64,000 nucleotides of DNA from Theionarchaea archaeon (GTDB lineage Archaea; Methanobacteriota_B; Thermococci; Methanofastidiosales; SZ-28-30). The DNA lies in contig JACVGT010000014.1 in NCBI GenBank assembly GCA_018992685.1, positions 1-64,000 on the forward strand, read 5' to 3'. The position numbers and the translations under genes are program-made. The notes below the pieces were generated by a model. The model did no database searches. It had not been told where the DNA came from and worked only from the letters and a program-made list of their open reading frames with translations. Below are positions 1 to 7,548 of the stretch, in pieces (the first letter of the stretch is position 1; each line of letters begins with the position of its first letter).

Positions 1-26
1 TATTTTAATATGTTTAATGGGACCGA

Positions 27-40
27 AATCTTTATATAGG
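27..40 (+). promoter_or_regulatory. TATA box of the repeat-protein operon
   Basis: A CTTTATATAG core lies about 80 bases before the first gene. Predicted transcription starts near position 60, giving a leader of roughly 55 bases that carries the AAAGGTGA ribosome site just before 118. Confidence 0.5.
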
Positions 41-117
41 GTATATTTTTCTGCTGCTTCAGATTCCCGATGTAGCCTGGATGGTGAAAGACGATCTAAC
101 GGCGAAAGGTGATAAAA

Positions 118-774
118 ATGCGTAAGGACATAGTTGTAATTGAAATTAGGACTGTCCAGGATACAGATACAGCTATCCTGGAGCTAGATGACGCAGTACG
201 TGAAAGTACTGCCGCTCTGGATTGCGCGAAGGTACGACCTTCTGCTTCCGGACTCGTAAGGAATGCCTCTGGATTGGTGAGAGATGCATCTGGATTAGTT
301 AGGGATGCTTCAGGCTTGGTGAGAGATGCATCAAGACTGGTCACAGATGATGAGACTGCTTGTTCTTACCGGGGATTAACTGAGACTGTCCAGCATCTAT
401 CAAGAGGGTCTGTCCAGTTTTCACGGTACGTGAGACGGGTCATCACATTGGCAGAGACTGCTGATCCCTCAGCACTGGTACAGGACGTATCTGGACTGGT
501 GCGAGACGCATCTGGATTAGTGAGAGATGCATCCGGCTTGATATCCAATGCCTCTGGCCTGGTGAGAGGTAATTCCACAGAGAAAATCAATGCCCACATC
601 GAAAGAGCAAACGAAATCGACAAGAGAGCTGAACAACTTGAGAAGCAGGCAGGATATGCTGAGACTAAAGACATTGTGTTGCTGGCTGGCCAGGCTTCTG
701 GTCTCGTGAGAGATGCTTCAGGCCTTGTGAGAGATGCCTCTGGACTGGTGCGCGATTCAGGGTTAATCCCTTAA
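118..774 (+). CDS. heptad-repeat (ASGLVRD) protein, function unknown
   Basis: I do not recognise a family. The 218-residue product contains thirteen copies of a seven-residue unit close to ASGLVRD in three blocks: five at residues 43-77, five at 117-151 and three at 193-213. Between the last two blocks is a charged, helix-prone stretch (152-192) resembling a coiled coil. There is no signal peptide or membrane segment, so it is probably cytoplasmic unless exported by an unusual route. I chose ATG 118 because AAAGGTGA stands 5-6 bases upstream; a GTG at 109 is in frame but overlaps that site. It heads an operon with an S-layer-like protein and a membrane protein. Hydrophobic residues at units 1 and 4 would suit an amphipathic helix or filament, but that is inference. 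Confidence 0.75.
   Translation: MRKDIVVIEIRTVQDTDTAILELDDAVRESTAALDCAKVRPSASGLVRNASGLVRDASGLVRDASGLVRDASRLVTDDETACSYRGLTETVQHLSRGSVQFSRYVRRVITLAETADPSALVQDVSGLVRDASGLVRDASGLISNASGLVRGNSTEKINAHIERANEIDKRAEQLEKQAGYAETKDIVLLAGQASGLVRDASGLVRDASGLVRDSGLIP
244..756 (+). repeat. 21-bp coding repeats (ASGLVRD heptads), three blocks
   Basis: Blocks at 244-348, 466-570 and 694-756 are built of 21-base units. Copies differ mainly at third positions (GGA/GGC/GGT, GTG/GTT/GTA, GAC/GAT) while the peptide is kept, which points to selection on the protein rather than fresh DNA amplification. Confidence 0.85.
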
Positions 775-796
775 TTCTTTTAAGGGGTGATAGTAC

Positions 797-1615
797 ATGG
801 ATGACAGAATGATTTCACTGGTACTGGTCCTTGTAGTAGTCATATCTGGGGTCAATTCAGTTGTTGTCCTGGTAGCTGTTTCGGACTATGATGTACCTGG
901 TCACATTACCGTGACTGTAGATCCTGCCACCTTGTTTTCTGAGTTACAGGAATCACCTGCACCACTGCCTGAATTCTACAGTATCGATGACTATGAATCT
1001 GAAGTTGACTATGAACTTGACATTGTTGATGCTGATAACACTGACTCTCTAAGAGAGACCTTTCACACGCTTGCCTCACTCTTCAGAAAGAATTCATACT
1101 TAATTGTGGGAGAGAAGGCTGAGACCCCTGATGTCCTGGGTGCAGCCAATATCTCCTACGCACTGGCCTGGGGTGGGTGCCAGGAAAACCCGGAGAGCAG
1201 GACTGATACGCTGTTAACGAGCGAGGAACATGATAAGGGAAATCTCATTGTTGTGGGAGGACCTGCAGTGAACGAGATAGCTGTTGAACTGGGGAGATTA
1301 CTGAGAATCACCTATGAGTACAACATCAATGAATCCTTCAAGATCAATGCTGAGTCGAAGTCCATCTACCTGGATCTAGAGAAGTACCCACAAGAGGATA
1401 TCTGCCTTGTGTACTTGAGGGAATTCAGGGGACGGAACATCCTGATGGTCTGGGGCTACGGGTGGCAGGGTACATTAGCTGGCTCGATCTTTGTGGCTAA
1501 CCCTGATACCTGGAAAGACTATGAGGACTGCCGGATGGTGTTACTGCGCTGGAAGGATCTCAATGAAGATGGGTTGATTCAGGAGTCAGAAATTGCTGTG
1601 GAGGAATCTCTATGA
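797..1615 (+). CDS. membrane-anchored S-layer-like domain protein
   Basis: The 272-residue product starts with a hydrophobic segment (about residues 5-28) that could be a signal peptide or N-terminal anchor, followed by an acidic spacer. Residues about 115-272 match the C-terminal module of the papain-like protease at 23208-25259: both contain NLIVVGGPAV, an IxLDLxxYPxxDIC stretch, VWGYGW or IWGYGW, and a closing DxNxDGLxQxxEI motif. This resembles the S-layer-like C-terminal family of methanogens and Thermococci. Likely extracellular and cell-wall associated. The ATG follows AAGGGGTGAT. It overlaps the next gene by four bases (ATGA), so the two are co-translated. The role in this operon is unknown. 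Confidence 0.75.
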   Translation: MDDRMISLVLVLVVVISGVNSVVVLVAVSDYDVPGHITVTVDPATLFSELQESPAPLPEFYSIDDYESEVDYELDIVDADNTDSLRETFHTLASLFRKNSYLIVGEKAETPDVLGAANISYALAWGGCQENPESRTDTLLTSEEHDKGNLIVVGGPAVNEIAVELGRLLRITYEYNINESFKINAESKSIYLDLEKYPQEDICLVYLREFRGRNILMVWGYGWQGTLAGSIFVANPDTWKDYEDCRMVLLRWKDLNEDGLIQESEIAVEESL

Positions 1616-2031
1616 TGAAACAGTACTTTGATCTCAATGAAAGGGTGAAAAGAGCATGGGAGAATAACAACGGTGGCTCTCTGAATAATGGCATGATACC
1701 AGCTGCACTCCAGACTGAAGAACTGGATACGCCTGAACCTGGTGCACTGCATTATCTCTCCATACTTCGCCAGGTACTCATGTATCTGGGAGCCTTCGTA
1801 GGTGTTCTGTTGAGTTCTGCTATTATGGAGTTCAGATCTGGTTCAATAGATCCAGCCATCAGTATTCCTGAAGTGATCCTCTCTGCTGCGGTTGCTTTCG
1901 TCATTATCCCCGTGGTCTACGAGAAACTAAATTTGAACCCTGACGCCCCCTTCATTGTCCAGTTCGCTCTCTTTGTCCAGAATGGGGTATTCTGGCACAT
2001 GCTCATTGACTCTATTGGGGCCATCATGTGA
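1612..2031 (+). CDS. small membrane protein, unknown function
   Basis: A 139-residue protein with a hydrophilic N-terminal 50 residues, then two clear membrane segments (about 60-80 and 87-107) and a weaker hydrophobic C-terminal stretch. It overlaps the S-layer-like gene by four bases and the next gene by four bases (ATGTGA with GTG start), so it belongs to the same operon. No family recognised. It could anchor or export its operon partners, but nothing in the sequence shows this directly. Confidence 0.65.
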   Translation: MMKQYFDLNERVKRAWENNNGGSLNNGMIPAALQTEELDTPEPGALHYLSILRQVLMYLGAFVGVLLSSAIMEFRSGSIDPAISIPEVILSAAVAFVIIPVVYEKLNLNPDAPFIVQFALFVQNGVFWHMLIDSIGAIM

Positions 2032-2327
2032 GACCAACGATGCAACATACAATTTATGGATGGGATACCATGCGCACACAACGTCTCAGTTTTGTGGTGG
2101 ATAAAGACACGGAAAAGGAATTCCGCAGGATCATGAGTCACTTCAGCACAGGGAATAAGAATCAGACCTTCATCTGGCTGGTGAAAGAATTCAGGAGAAT
2201 CCTCTTTGAGGCACAGTTGTACAGGCGTCTGGTCAAGGATGTCAAGCCCCATGAATCTCTGTGGGATAGCACTGATGATACTCAGATGACCGAATGTAAC
2301 GTCTGCCAGGATCCTGACGGGAGGTGA
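2028..2327 (+). CDS. possible ribbon-helix-helix protein
   Basis: The open frame of 99 residues begins at a GTG overlapping the previous stop. Internal ATGs at 2040 and 2070 are alternatives; the recognisable part starts at 2070. From there, RTQRLSFVVDKDTEKEF followed by two amphipathic helices has the strand-helix-helix look of a MetJ/Arc or CopG-type DNA-binding protein. If correct, it would repress the operon or act in the element. The C-terminal 25 residues are acidic and unassigned, with two cysteines (CNVC). Assignment is by pattern only and could be wrong. Confidence 0.5.
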   Translation: MRPTMQHTIYGWDTMRTQRLSFVVDKDTEKEFRRIMSHFSTGNKNQTFIWLVKEFRRILFEAQLYRRLVKDVKPHESLWDSTDDTQMTECNVCQDPDGR

Positions 2328-2331
2328 TACC

Positions 2332-2475
2332 ATGGAGTACAAGAAAGGTATGAGTATTAAGGAGTTCTACGAGGAGAACAAGGAGTGGCTCCAGAAAATC
2401 GCAATGAGTGGTGACATTGTGGTCAGGAGTATGGCTCTGGCCATAATGGAACTAGGGGCAGATCCTGAGCAGTGA
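2332..2475 (+). CDS. 47-residue protein, last gene of the operon
   Basis: A short ORF (MEYKKGMSIKEFYEE... ending MELGADPEQ) starts four bases after the previous stop and has a near-perfect GGGAGGTGAT ribosome site 4-5 bases upstream of its ATG, the best in the region. The protein is helical and amphipathic with no cysteine or signal peptide. A diverged copy of its last 16 codons occurs at 5339-5389, confirming that the 3' end is a conserved module. The function is unknown; small size and position suggest an accessory or regulatory peptide of the operon. Confidence 0.65.
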   Translation: MEYKKGMSIKEFYEENKEWLQKIAMSGDIVVRSMALAIMELGADPEQ

Positions 2476-2482
2476 TTTTACA

Positions 2483-2516
2483 GGCAGCGTATGCTGCCAT
2501 CTTTCATTTTTTTCCT
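2483..2516 (+). terminator. hairpin plus T-tract after the operon
   Basis: GGCAGC and GCTGCC form a perfect six-base-pair stem with a GTAT loop at 2483-2498, followed by a T-rich run (2503-2518). It directly follows the stop of the 47-residue gene and marks the end of the operon. Confidence 0.6.
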
Positions 2517-2613
2517 TTTGATTTCCTATCTGTTCCATGAACAAGATTCTCAACTGGGTTTCTTGGGCGTATTGATTCTACATATCATGAGAAGAATGAG
2601 AATCCACCCTAAC

Positions 2614-2623
2614 CTTTATATAC
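2614..2623 (+). promoter_or_regulatory. TATA box before the GIY-YIG gene
   Basis: CTTTATATAC predicts a start near 2645, leaving a leader of 100-170 bases before the GIY-YIG coding region. It opens a second transcription unit after the terminator at 2483. Confidence 0.45.
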
Positions 2624-2644
2624 TTGCTTTGCATAAAAGGAACA

Positions 2645-2737
2645 ACGGGGACGTTCGAGTTAAATGTAGATCCCCATGAGACCACAATAGCAAGGTTGTA
2701 GGATGAGTCCTTCGGTCTTGGATCGAAAGAATACATG
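2645..2737 (+). other. possibly structured leader or small RNA
   Basis: Between the TATA box and the GIY-YIG ORF there are several short complementary pairs: GGGGA/TCCCC, GAGACC/GGTCTT and AGGA/TCCT with small loops. This may fold as a structured leader. No known RNA family is recognised. Confidence 0.2.
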
Positions 2738-2817
2738 AGATGTCAATGATGGAGGACAAAGATGTTGAGACCGAAAAGGCAAGTGGAAACCTTAGAAGGA
2801 ACATTAGAGGTGTTATA

Positions 2818-3066
2818 ATGAATAAAAGAGATTCTTGGAGATATGAACTAAGACATGGGCATGAAATTGTATATATTGGCATAACAAATGATCCAGAGAG
2901 ACGTGAAACTGAACATAAAAGTGAAAGAAAGAGATTCACTAACATGAATATTGTTGGACCTTCAGTAACAAGAAAGACTGCGGAGAAGTGGGAAGAAGAA
3001 AGACTCAGGACTTATCGAAGAAATCACAGGAAGAAGAGCCCAAAATACAATAAGACAGATAGATAG
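2818..3066 (+). CDS. GIY-YIG nuclease-fold protein
   Basis: The 82-residue product begins with YELRHGHEIVYIGITNDPERRETEH, in which VYIG corresponds to the YIG half of GIY-YIG, with the arginine and H/E residues following as in Slx4/UvrC-type small domains. It is then rich in K and R with an EE pair (EKWEEER) that could supply the metal-binding Glu. I chose ATG 2818 because GAGGTG lies 6 bases upstream; the frame stays open to ATG 2740, adding 26 hydrophilic residues. No other domain is present, so this is a solo nuclease module. It precedes the KTSC and OLD genes and may act with them, or be a homing-type endonuclease of the element. Confidence 0.65.
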   Translation: MNKRDSWRYELRHGHEIVYIGITNDPERRETEHKSERKRFTNMNIVGPSVTRKTAEKWEEERLRTYRRNHRKKSPKYNKTDR

Positions 3067-3146
3067 GGATTAACCAGATTAGCAAGGAAGGGGAGAGGAA
3101 TGAAAACACTGTTCATTCCTACCCAAAACAACGAGGAGGTCAAAAT

Positions 3147-3359
3147 GTGATTCGAAAGCCTGTCAGTTCAAGCAACTTGAGATCAGTTGGTTACGATTCC
3201 GAATCTAGAATCTTGGAAGTTGAATTTCAGGGTGGTGGCATTTATCAATACTTTGATGTTCCTGAATCTACGTACGATGCATTAATGTCTGCACCTTCTC
3301 ATGGTTCATACTTCCATCGTCACGTTAGAAACAGATATCAGTATAGAAAGATGCAATAG
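3147..3359 (+). CDS. KTSC domain protein
   Basis: This 70-residue protein is almost entirely a KTSC domain: an N-terminal S-S-N-L-x-S-V-G-Y-D stretch, L-E-V-E-F-x-G-G-x-Y-x-Y-F-D-V-P, then helical Y-D-x-L-M-x-A-x-S-x-G-S-Y-F and a basic end. KTSC domains occur alone or fused to lysyl-tRNA synthetase-like, phage and nuclease-related proteins and probably bind nucleic acid. The start is GTG 3147, since the overlapping ATG runs straight into a stop; a GAGGAGGTC ribosome site lies just upstream. It ends seven bases before the OLD gene start, so the two are probably co-transcribed. Confidence 0.75.
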   Translation: MIRKPVSSSNLRSVGYDSESRILEVEFQGGGIYQYFDVPESTYDALMSAPSHGSYFHRHVRNRYQYRKMQ

Positions 3360-3366
3360 TGGTAGA

Positions 3367-5316
3367 ATGAGAATCAAGGATGTCCATGTCCAGAATTTCC
3401 GGTGTATTAAGGATCAAGTACTACCTTGCGAGCAGCTGACAACGCTCATCGGACCTAATAGCTCTGGGAAGTCATCCTTCCTAAGGGCTTTGGATATGTT
3501 CTATACATCAAATGCAAAGTATACCGAAGAAGATTTCTATAACAAAGATGCCTCGCAGGAAATCAGAATTAAGATTACATTTACAGATCTAACAATAGAG
3601 GAGATGAAAAATTTCCAAAAATATGTAGAAAGTGGAGATTTGACTGTTGAAAAGGTGATGAGCTGGCCCCCAGGAAAAACAAGTCAGAAATACTACGGAA
3701 ATCACCTTCAGAATCCTGACTTTGATTCTTTTCGCTCAGCGGGTGGAACCAGTCTGAGAGCAGAATACAGTAGATTACATGAAAATGGATATCCAGACTT
3801 TCCTCCTTATACGAACAAAGATGATGCTGAAGGAATATTACAAGAGTGGGAAGAATCTCATCCTAACAAGTGTGTTCAGGTCCGGGATGATGGCCAGTTC
3901 TTTGGGTTCAAGGAAGTCGGGAGAGCTCATCTTGAACGCTGTACACGATTCATCTTAGTTCCTGCTGTTCGTGATGCGTCTGAAGATGCTATGGAAGGAA
4001 GAGGTGCGCCTTTGACAGAAATCATGGATGTGGTTGTGAGAAGCGTTCTCTCACAACGAAATGACTTGGTTGAGTTACAAGAAACAACTCGGGAGCAGTA
4101 CAAGAGGATTTTAGATCCTGACAGTCTCTCAGAATTGCAGAGACTCCAACAGGACCTGAGCGCTACACTTCAAGTCTATATTCCAAATGTTGGAGTCCAG
4201 TTAGAATGGGAAACTGTTGACGTCTTTGATATTCCAATGCCAAGAGCCAATGTTAGGCTCATAGAAGATAAATATCCTTCATCTGTGGAAAGAACTGGTC
4301 ACGGCCTGCAGCGTGCTTTCATCATGACCATGCTCCAGTATCTCGCTCTTGCACAATCAAGGACAAGTGAAGACATCGAACCGTCTTCAGGAATGTTAAG
4401 TCTAATCATAGGCATAGAGGAACCAGAGCTTTATCAGCATCCTAATAGACAACGCCATCTTTCCAAGGTGCTCTTGAGACTTGTGGATGAGGGTATAAGA
4501 GGAGTTGCGAAGTCCACACAAATCATCTACACAACACACTCCCCTTTGTTTGTCGATATGGGCCGCTTTGGCAGCGTACGAAGACTGTGTAAGCTTCAAG
4601 GAGAATCCGACACATCTAGCATGCCAAAGCAAACTAGAGTATTCCACACAACACTTGATGAAGTTGCTAAGGCAATCGAAAAAATCGATGAGAAACCAGA
4701 GGGCACCTATACCGGGGCCACGTTAGAACCTCGGCTTTGGACGCTGATGACCCCGTGGATGAACGAAGGATTCTTTGCTGATGTTGCTGTGCTAGTTGAA
4801 GGAGAAGAAGATCGAGCCGCAATATTGGGCATGGCTACGGCAATGGGATATGATTTGGAGAGCATTGGAATCTCTGTTATCCCCTGCATGGGAAAAAGAA
4901 ATCTTGATAGACCCACAGTAATCTTTTCAAAATTAGGAATTCCTGTTTATGGCATTTGGGATAGCGATTATGAGGGGAATAATTCCAAACCGGAAGAAAA
5001 TCACAGATTATTAAGACTCTTTGACCAATCCTGTAAGGAAGATTGGCCTGAGAAGGTAACAGATCACTTTGCCTGTTTCAAATATTCTCTTAATAGGACC
5101 TTGTCCGCCGAAATCGGTTATGATTTATTCAGAAACATTCTAGATTCACTTTGTAAGAAATACAATATAGAAAGAATAAAAAACGCAAAAAAAAATCCTT
5201 TAATTGTACAGAAGACTATCATCAGAGCGCAAGAAAAAAGAAAGTCAAGCAAAACTCTTGAAGATATCGTTTCAAAGATAATTTCGCTCAAACAAGGAAC
5301 CGATCTTGTTGAATGA
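3367..5316 (+). CDS. OLD-family ATPase with TOPRIM nuclease domain
   Basis: The product (650 residues from ATG 3367; the frame is open further upstream inside the KTSC gene) has an SMC/RecF-like ATPase: Walker A GPNSSGKSS near residue 29, signature-like RTGHGLQRA near 309 and Walker B IIGIEEPELYQHP near 345. A TOPRIM domain follows, with VLVEGEEDRAAI near residue 475 and a downstream DSD motif. This is the layout of overcoming-lysogenisation-defect nucleases, which cut DNA and act in phage or plasmid defence. No UvrD-like helicase is adjacent, so it is not a Gabija pair. The last 80 codons are noticeably more A-rich. A stand-alone class 1 OLD or a new set with the KTSC and GIY-YIG proteins are both possible. 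Confidence 0.85.
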   Translation: MRIKDVHVQNFRCIKDQVLPCEQLTTLIGPNSSGKSSFLRALDMFYTSNAKYTEEDFYNKDASQEIRIKITFTDLTIEEMKNFQKYVESGDLTVEKVMSWPPGKTSQKYYGNHLQNPDFDSFRSAGGTSLRAEYSRLHENGYPDFPPYTNKDDAEGILQEWEESHPNKCVQVRDDGQFFGFKEVGRAHLERCTRFILVPAVRDASEDAMEGRGAPLTEIMDVVVRSVLSQRNDLVELQETTREQYKRILDPDSLSELQRLQQDLSATLQVYIPNVGVQLEWETVDVFDIPMPRANVRLIEDKYPSSVERTGHGLQRAFIMTMLQYLALAQSRTSEDIEPSSGMLSLIIGIEEPELYQHPNRQRHLSKVLLRLVDEGIRGVAKSTQIIYTTHSPLFVDMGRFGSVRRLCKLQGESDTSSMPKQTRVFHTTLDEVAKAIEKIDEKPEGTYTGATLEPRLWTLMTPWMNEGFFADVAVLVEGEEDRAAILGMATAMGYDLESIGISVIPCMGKRNLDRPTVIFSKLGIPVYGIWDSDYEGNNSKPEENHRLLRLFDQSCKEDWPEKVTDHFACFKYSLNRTLSAEIGYDLFRNILDSLCKKYNIERIKNAKKNPLIVQKTIIRAQEKRKSSKTLEDIVSKIISLKQGTDLVE

Positions 5317-5338
5317 GCGTGTTGGACAATCTTGAATC

Positions 5339-5389
5339 TGGAGTTTAACCTCAGCTATAATGGAATTAGAAGCAGATCCTGAGAAGTAG
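5339..5389 (+). pseudogene. degenerate 3' copy of the 47-residue gene
   Basis: The final 11 codons here read IMELEADPEK and stop, against IMELGADPEQ and stop at 2443-2475; about 30 of 35 bases match, and weaker similarity extends about six codons upstream. An in-frame stop at 5333-5335 removes the rest. It lies just after the OLD gene, so the GIY-YIG, KTSC and OLD block is bracketed by an intact copy and a remnant in the same orientation. Confidence 0.65.
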
Positions 5390-5495
5390 TCCGATAAATA
5401 GCTTATGTTGTCTATCCTAGAAATGTGTATGAAAAGCAGTTAATCCACCATGTTCTCTTTTTCACCAAGAAAGAGAAAAGAGAAATATCATTTGT

Positions 5496-6716
5496 TCATG
5501 TCTCTTCCACCATTGCTCTCATTTTCTTCAACAGCTCCGGATGCTTCTCAAGCAATTCAAGCATATCTCTGAACTTCTTCATTTCCTCGAGTACTCCAAT
5601 GTCCTCAACGCCGAGATCCGGGAAACCTTTTGTTAGCTCCCTGCTCTCCATCTCCAGTTTCATCCTTTCCTTCTCATCAAGGACTGTCCCACATCTGCCA
5701 CAGTAGCTGCTCAAAGGTGAATTGATGTACTTGCACCGGGGGCACACCTGGGGTTTCAACTTCTCCTTTCCTTCTTTATTTCTGGGTTTCAACCCATGGA
5801 TCTGCAGGATCTTATCATCAACATCTCTCCCACTCAAGTGGACATACGTACCTGGCATATCACTGCCCTGAACCCACCCGAAATACACGTTCATCTCAGC
5901 TTCTGTCAACTCCTTGGCCAGATGGGTGGCCCTGGAATGCCTGAATAAATGCAGGTTAATCTTCTTCTTTATCCCTGCCTTCTTGGCAATTCTCTTGACA
6001 TTCTGGGCTATCCCTTCGTACCGAATCCCTTCTTTTTTATAGTTCGTTGAGAGATTTATCCACAGAGGTGCCTCTGGGTCAGCTCTCCGAGGGTGCATTT
6101 CCATCCAGTTAGAGAGAGTGGAAGCAAAGCTGACTATTCTGACCCTTCTTTCTCCTGTTTTGCCTCTTACTCTTATAGCTGCCCCGTTGTCATCAAATTC
6201 AACACTCTTCATTTTCAAAGAAGCAAGTTCCCCAATTCTTAACCCCCCTTCGTACAGGAGTCCTATCATGGCTTTGTTTCTGGGGTGATCTGCTGCCTCG
6301 ATTAGGTTTTCAATTTCAGATTTTGTCAGGATTTCGCCAGGGAGCTTTGTTCTTCTTTTCCTCAGCGCGATGCTCACATCCTTAACCAGTTCATCTCTAC
6401 CCAGGTAGCGGAAAAACCGCCTCAGTACTACTCTATAATCCTTCTTGGTGTGTTCTGAAAAATCTGATTTCTCCAGGTTGGAGAGAAATCGCGTAATATC
6501 TTCCTCATCCACCTCCAGAAAGCTCTTGCCCATTCTCTCAGACATCTTCTTCAGGTGATCTGCGTACTTTACCACCCTGGGTCTTGATATCCCTTCCGAA
6601 AACAGCTTTTCCAGGAATTTTAGAATAAGTTCTGGGTTGTCTCTTTCCTTCAGTCCCTTCACTCTCTTCTCAACACTTGCCAATCGGTAGTTATAATCGT
6701 ACAGCATGAGGCACAT
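5496..6716 (-). CDS. tyrosine recombinase with C-terminal zinc ribbon
   Basis: A 406-residue phage-type integrase. Residues about 28-120 form the SAM-like core-binding domain. The catalytic domain shows Arg160 (EGGLRIGEL), Lys186, the HLFRHSR box with His256 and Arg259, Trp281 and the nucleophile Tyr291 (GTYVHLSG). A C-terminal ribbon has CPRC and CGRC pairs (325/328 and 339/342), followed by a coiled tail. Such zinc-ribbon integrases are common in euryarchaeal mobile elements. It points back at the accessory region, so it may have mobilised 1-6.7 kb. A TATA box at 6725-6735 suggests a leaderless or very short leader; ATG 6707 is an alternative start. No attachment repeats could be identified. 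Confidence 0.9.
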   Translation of the reverse strand: MCLMLYDYNYRLASVEKRVKGLKERDNPELILKFLEKLFSEGISRPRVVKYADHLKKMSERMGKSFLEVDEEDITRFLSNLEKSDFSEHTKKDYRVVLRRFFRYLGRDELVKDVSIALRKRRTKLPGEILTKSEIENLIEAADHPRNKAMIGLLYEGGLRIGELASLKMKSVEFDDNGAAIRVRGKTGERRVRIVSFASTLSNWMEMHPRRADPEAPLWINLSTNYKKEGIRYEGIAQNVKRIAKKAGIKKKINLHLFRHSRATHLAKELTEAEMNVYFGWVQGSDMPGTYVHLSGRDVDDKILQIHGLKPRNKEGKEKLKPQVCPRCKYINSPLSSYCGRCGTVLDEKERMKLEMESRELTKGFPDLGVEDIGVLEEMKKFRDMLELLEKHPELLKKMRAMVEET

Positions 6717-6724
6717 TTCCCTCC

Positions 6725-6735
6725 CTCTTTATAAA
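6725..6735 (-). promoter_or_regulatory. TATA box of the integrase gene
   Basis: On the minus strand the sequence reads GTTTATAAAG, centred 14 bases from ATG 6716 and 23 bases from ATG 6707. The spacing favours initiation near 6705. Confidence 0.5.
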
Positions 6736-6939
6736 CATTTTGGATGGGCATCAAACCCTCACATATTATGCTCGGCAGGGGCGTGAATCTACTTTTTTGA
6801 TCCCTAGTAGCCTTTTCTCTTTTCATTCCTACTTAGAAGTACAGGAGACTCTCTGTTATGAGAAGGAGTGGCTGTTGCTGAAAAAGAGATAGCTCCAGGC
6901 TCCCCTTTCATCTGATTCCACATATTCACTTTGGCTTCT

Positions 6940-7254
6940 TCAGGACAACAGGTGGTTTATGAGATAGGTGACTATCCAGATTGCAATCAAGAAAACCACA
7001 GAGGCAACGAATGCCTTTGGCCATGTGGTGAAATATGCTAACCTGACCAAAACCATGACGACAACAAACACAATCACTAACCCTGCAAGAGGAATCCAAC
7101 CCAGAAGTATGCCCACAAATGAGCCGACTAAGGCCACGAAGAATGCCTTCTTCAAACTAGCATTCTTGATCCCGGCGAAAGACACACTCAGGTGCACTAT
7201 GATTGTGCCGATGACCACCATAGTGATCAAACTTGCCAGCTCTGCAAAAACCAT
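6940..7254 (-). CDS. small multi-pass membrane protein
   Basis: The 104-residue protein is almost wholly hydrophobic with three to four membrane segments (about 2-27, 35-72 as a pair, and 78-102). No catalytic motif is visible. Its ATG has a GAGGTG ribosome site nine bases upstream and a TATA-like sequence at 7287-7300 on the minus strand. It is monocistronic and lies between the integrase and the next plus-strand gene, so it may be chromosomal flank rather than part of the element. Function unknown. Confidence 0.65.
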   Translation of the reverse strand: MVFAELASLITMVVIGTIIVHLSVSFAGIKNASLKKAFFVALVGSFVGILLGWIPLAGLVIVFVVVMVLVRLAYFTTWPKAFVASVVFLIAIWIVTYLINHLLS

Positions 7255-7517
7255 TTTTCAACACCTCAACTCCTTTTTCAGGCTATCCTTAAAAAAGTAT
7301 CTTCTCAGCTAGATCAGGTCTCCTGGGGCTTCTGCCTACAAGAAAAAGCGGTCGCATGATCTTGAGAATGGGAAATTCCTTTTGGAACCAGGAAATCATT
7401 GGGAATCCGAGCAATGAGGTTACTTGCTGACTCCTGTGTCTTACAGAAGGAATGGTGCTACTATCGTTCTGGAAGCATTAAAACCGTGTTCACATGCACT
7501 ACAGGTGCAATACAGAA

Positions 7518-7530
7518 CCTTTTTAAGTAT
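7518..7530 (+). promoter_or_regulatory. TATA box, leaderless start at 7549
   Basis: CCTTTTTAAGTAT is centred about 25 bases before ATG 7549, so transcription should begin at the start codon itself. Confidence 0.55.
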
Positions 7531-7548
7531 CTCACCCGAATTCTTCCC

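Noticed and set aside
96-674. Antisense ORFs opposite the heptad-repeat gene
   Set aside because: They are shadows of the 21-base repeats; no ribosome site or promoter, while the plus strand has both and keeps the peptide constant.
2690-2737. Hammerhead-like GATGAG...CGAAA pattern
   Set aside because: The conserved CUGAUGA core is not matched and the intervening stem is imperfect, so a ribozyme is not supported.
3367-5316. Gabija system
   Set aside because: Gabija needs a UvrD-like GajB helicase after the OLD gene; none is present within several kilobases.
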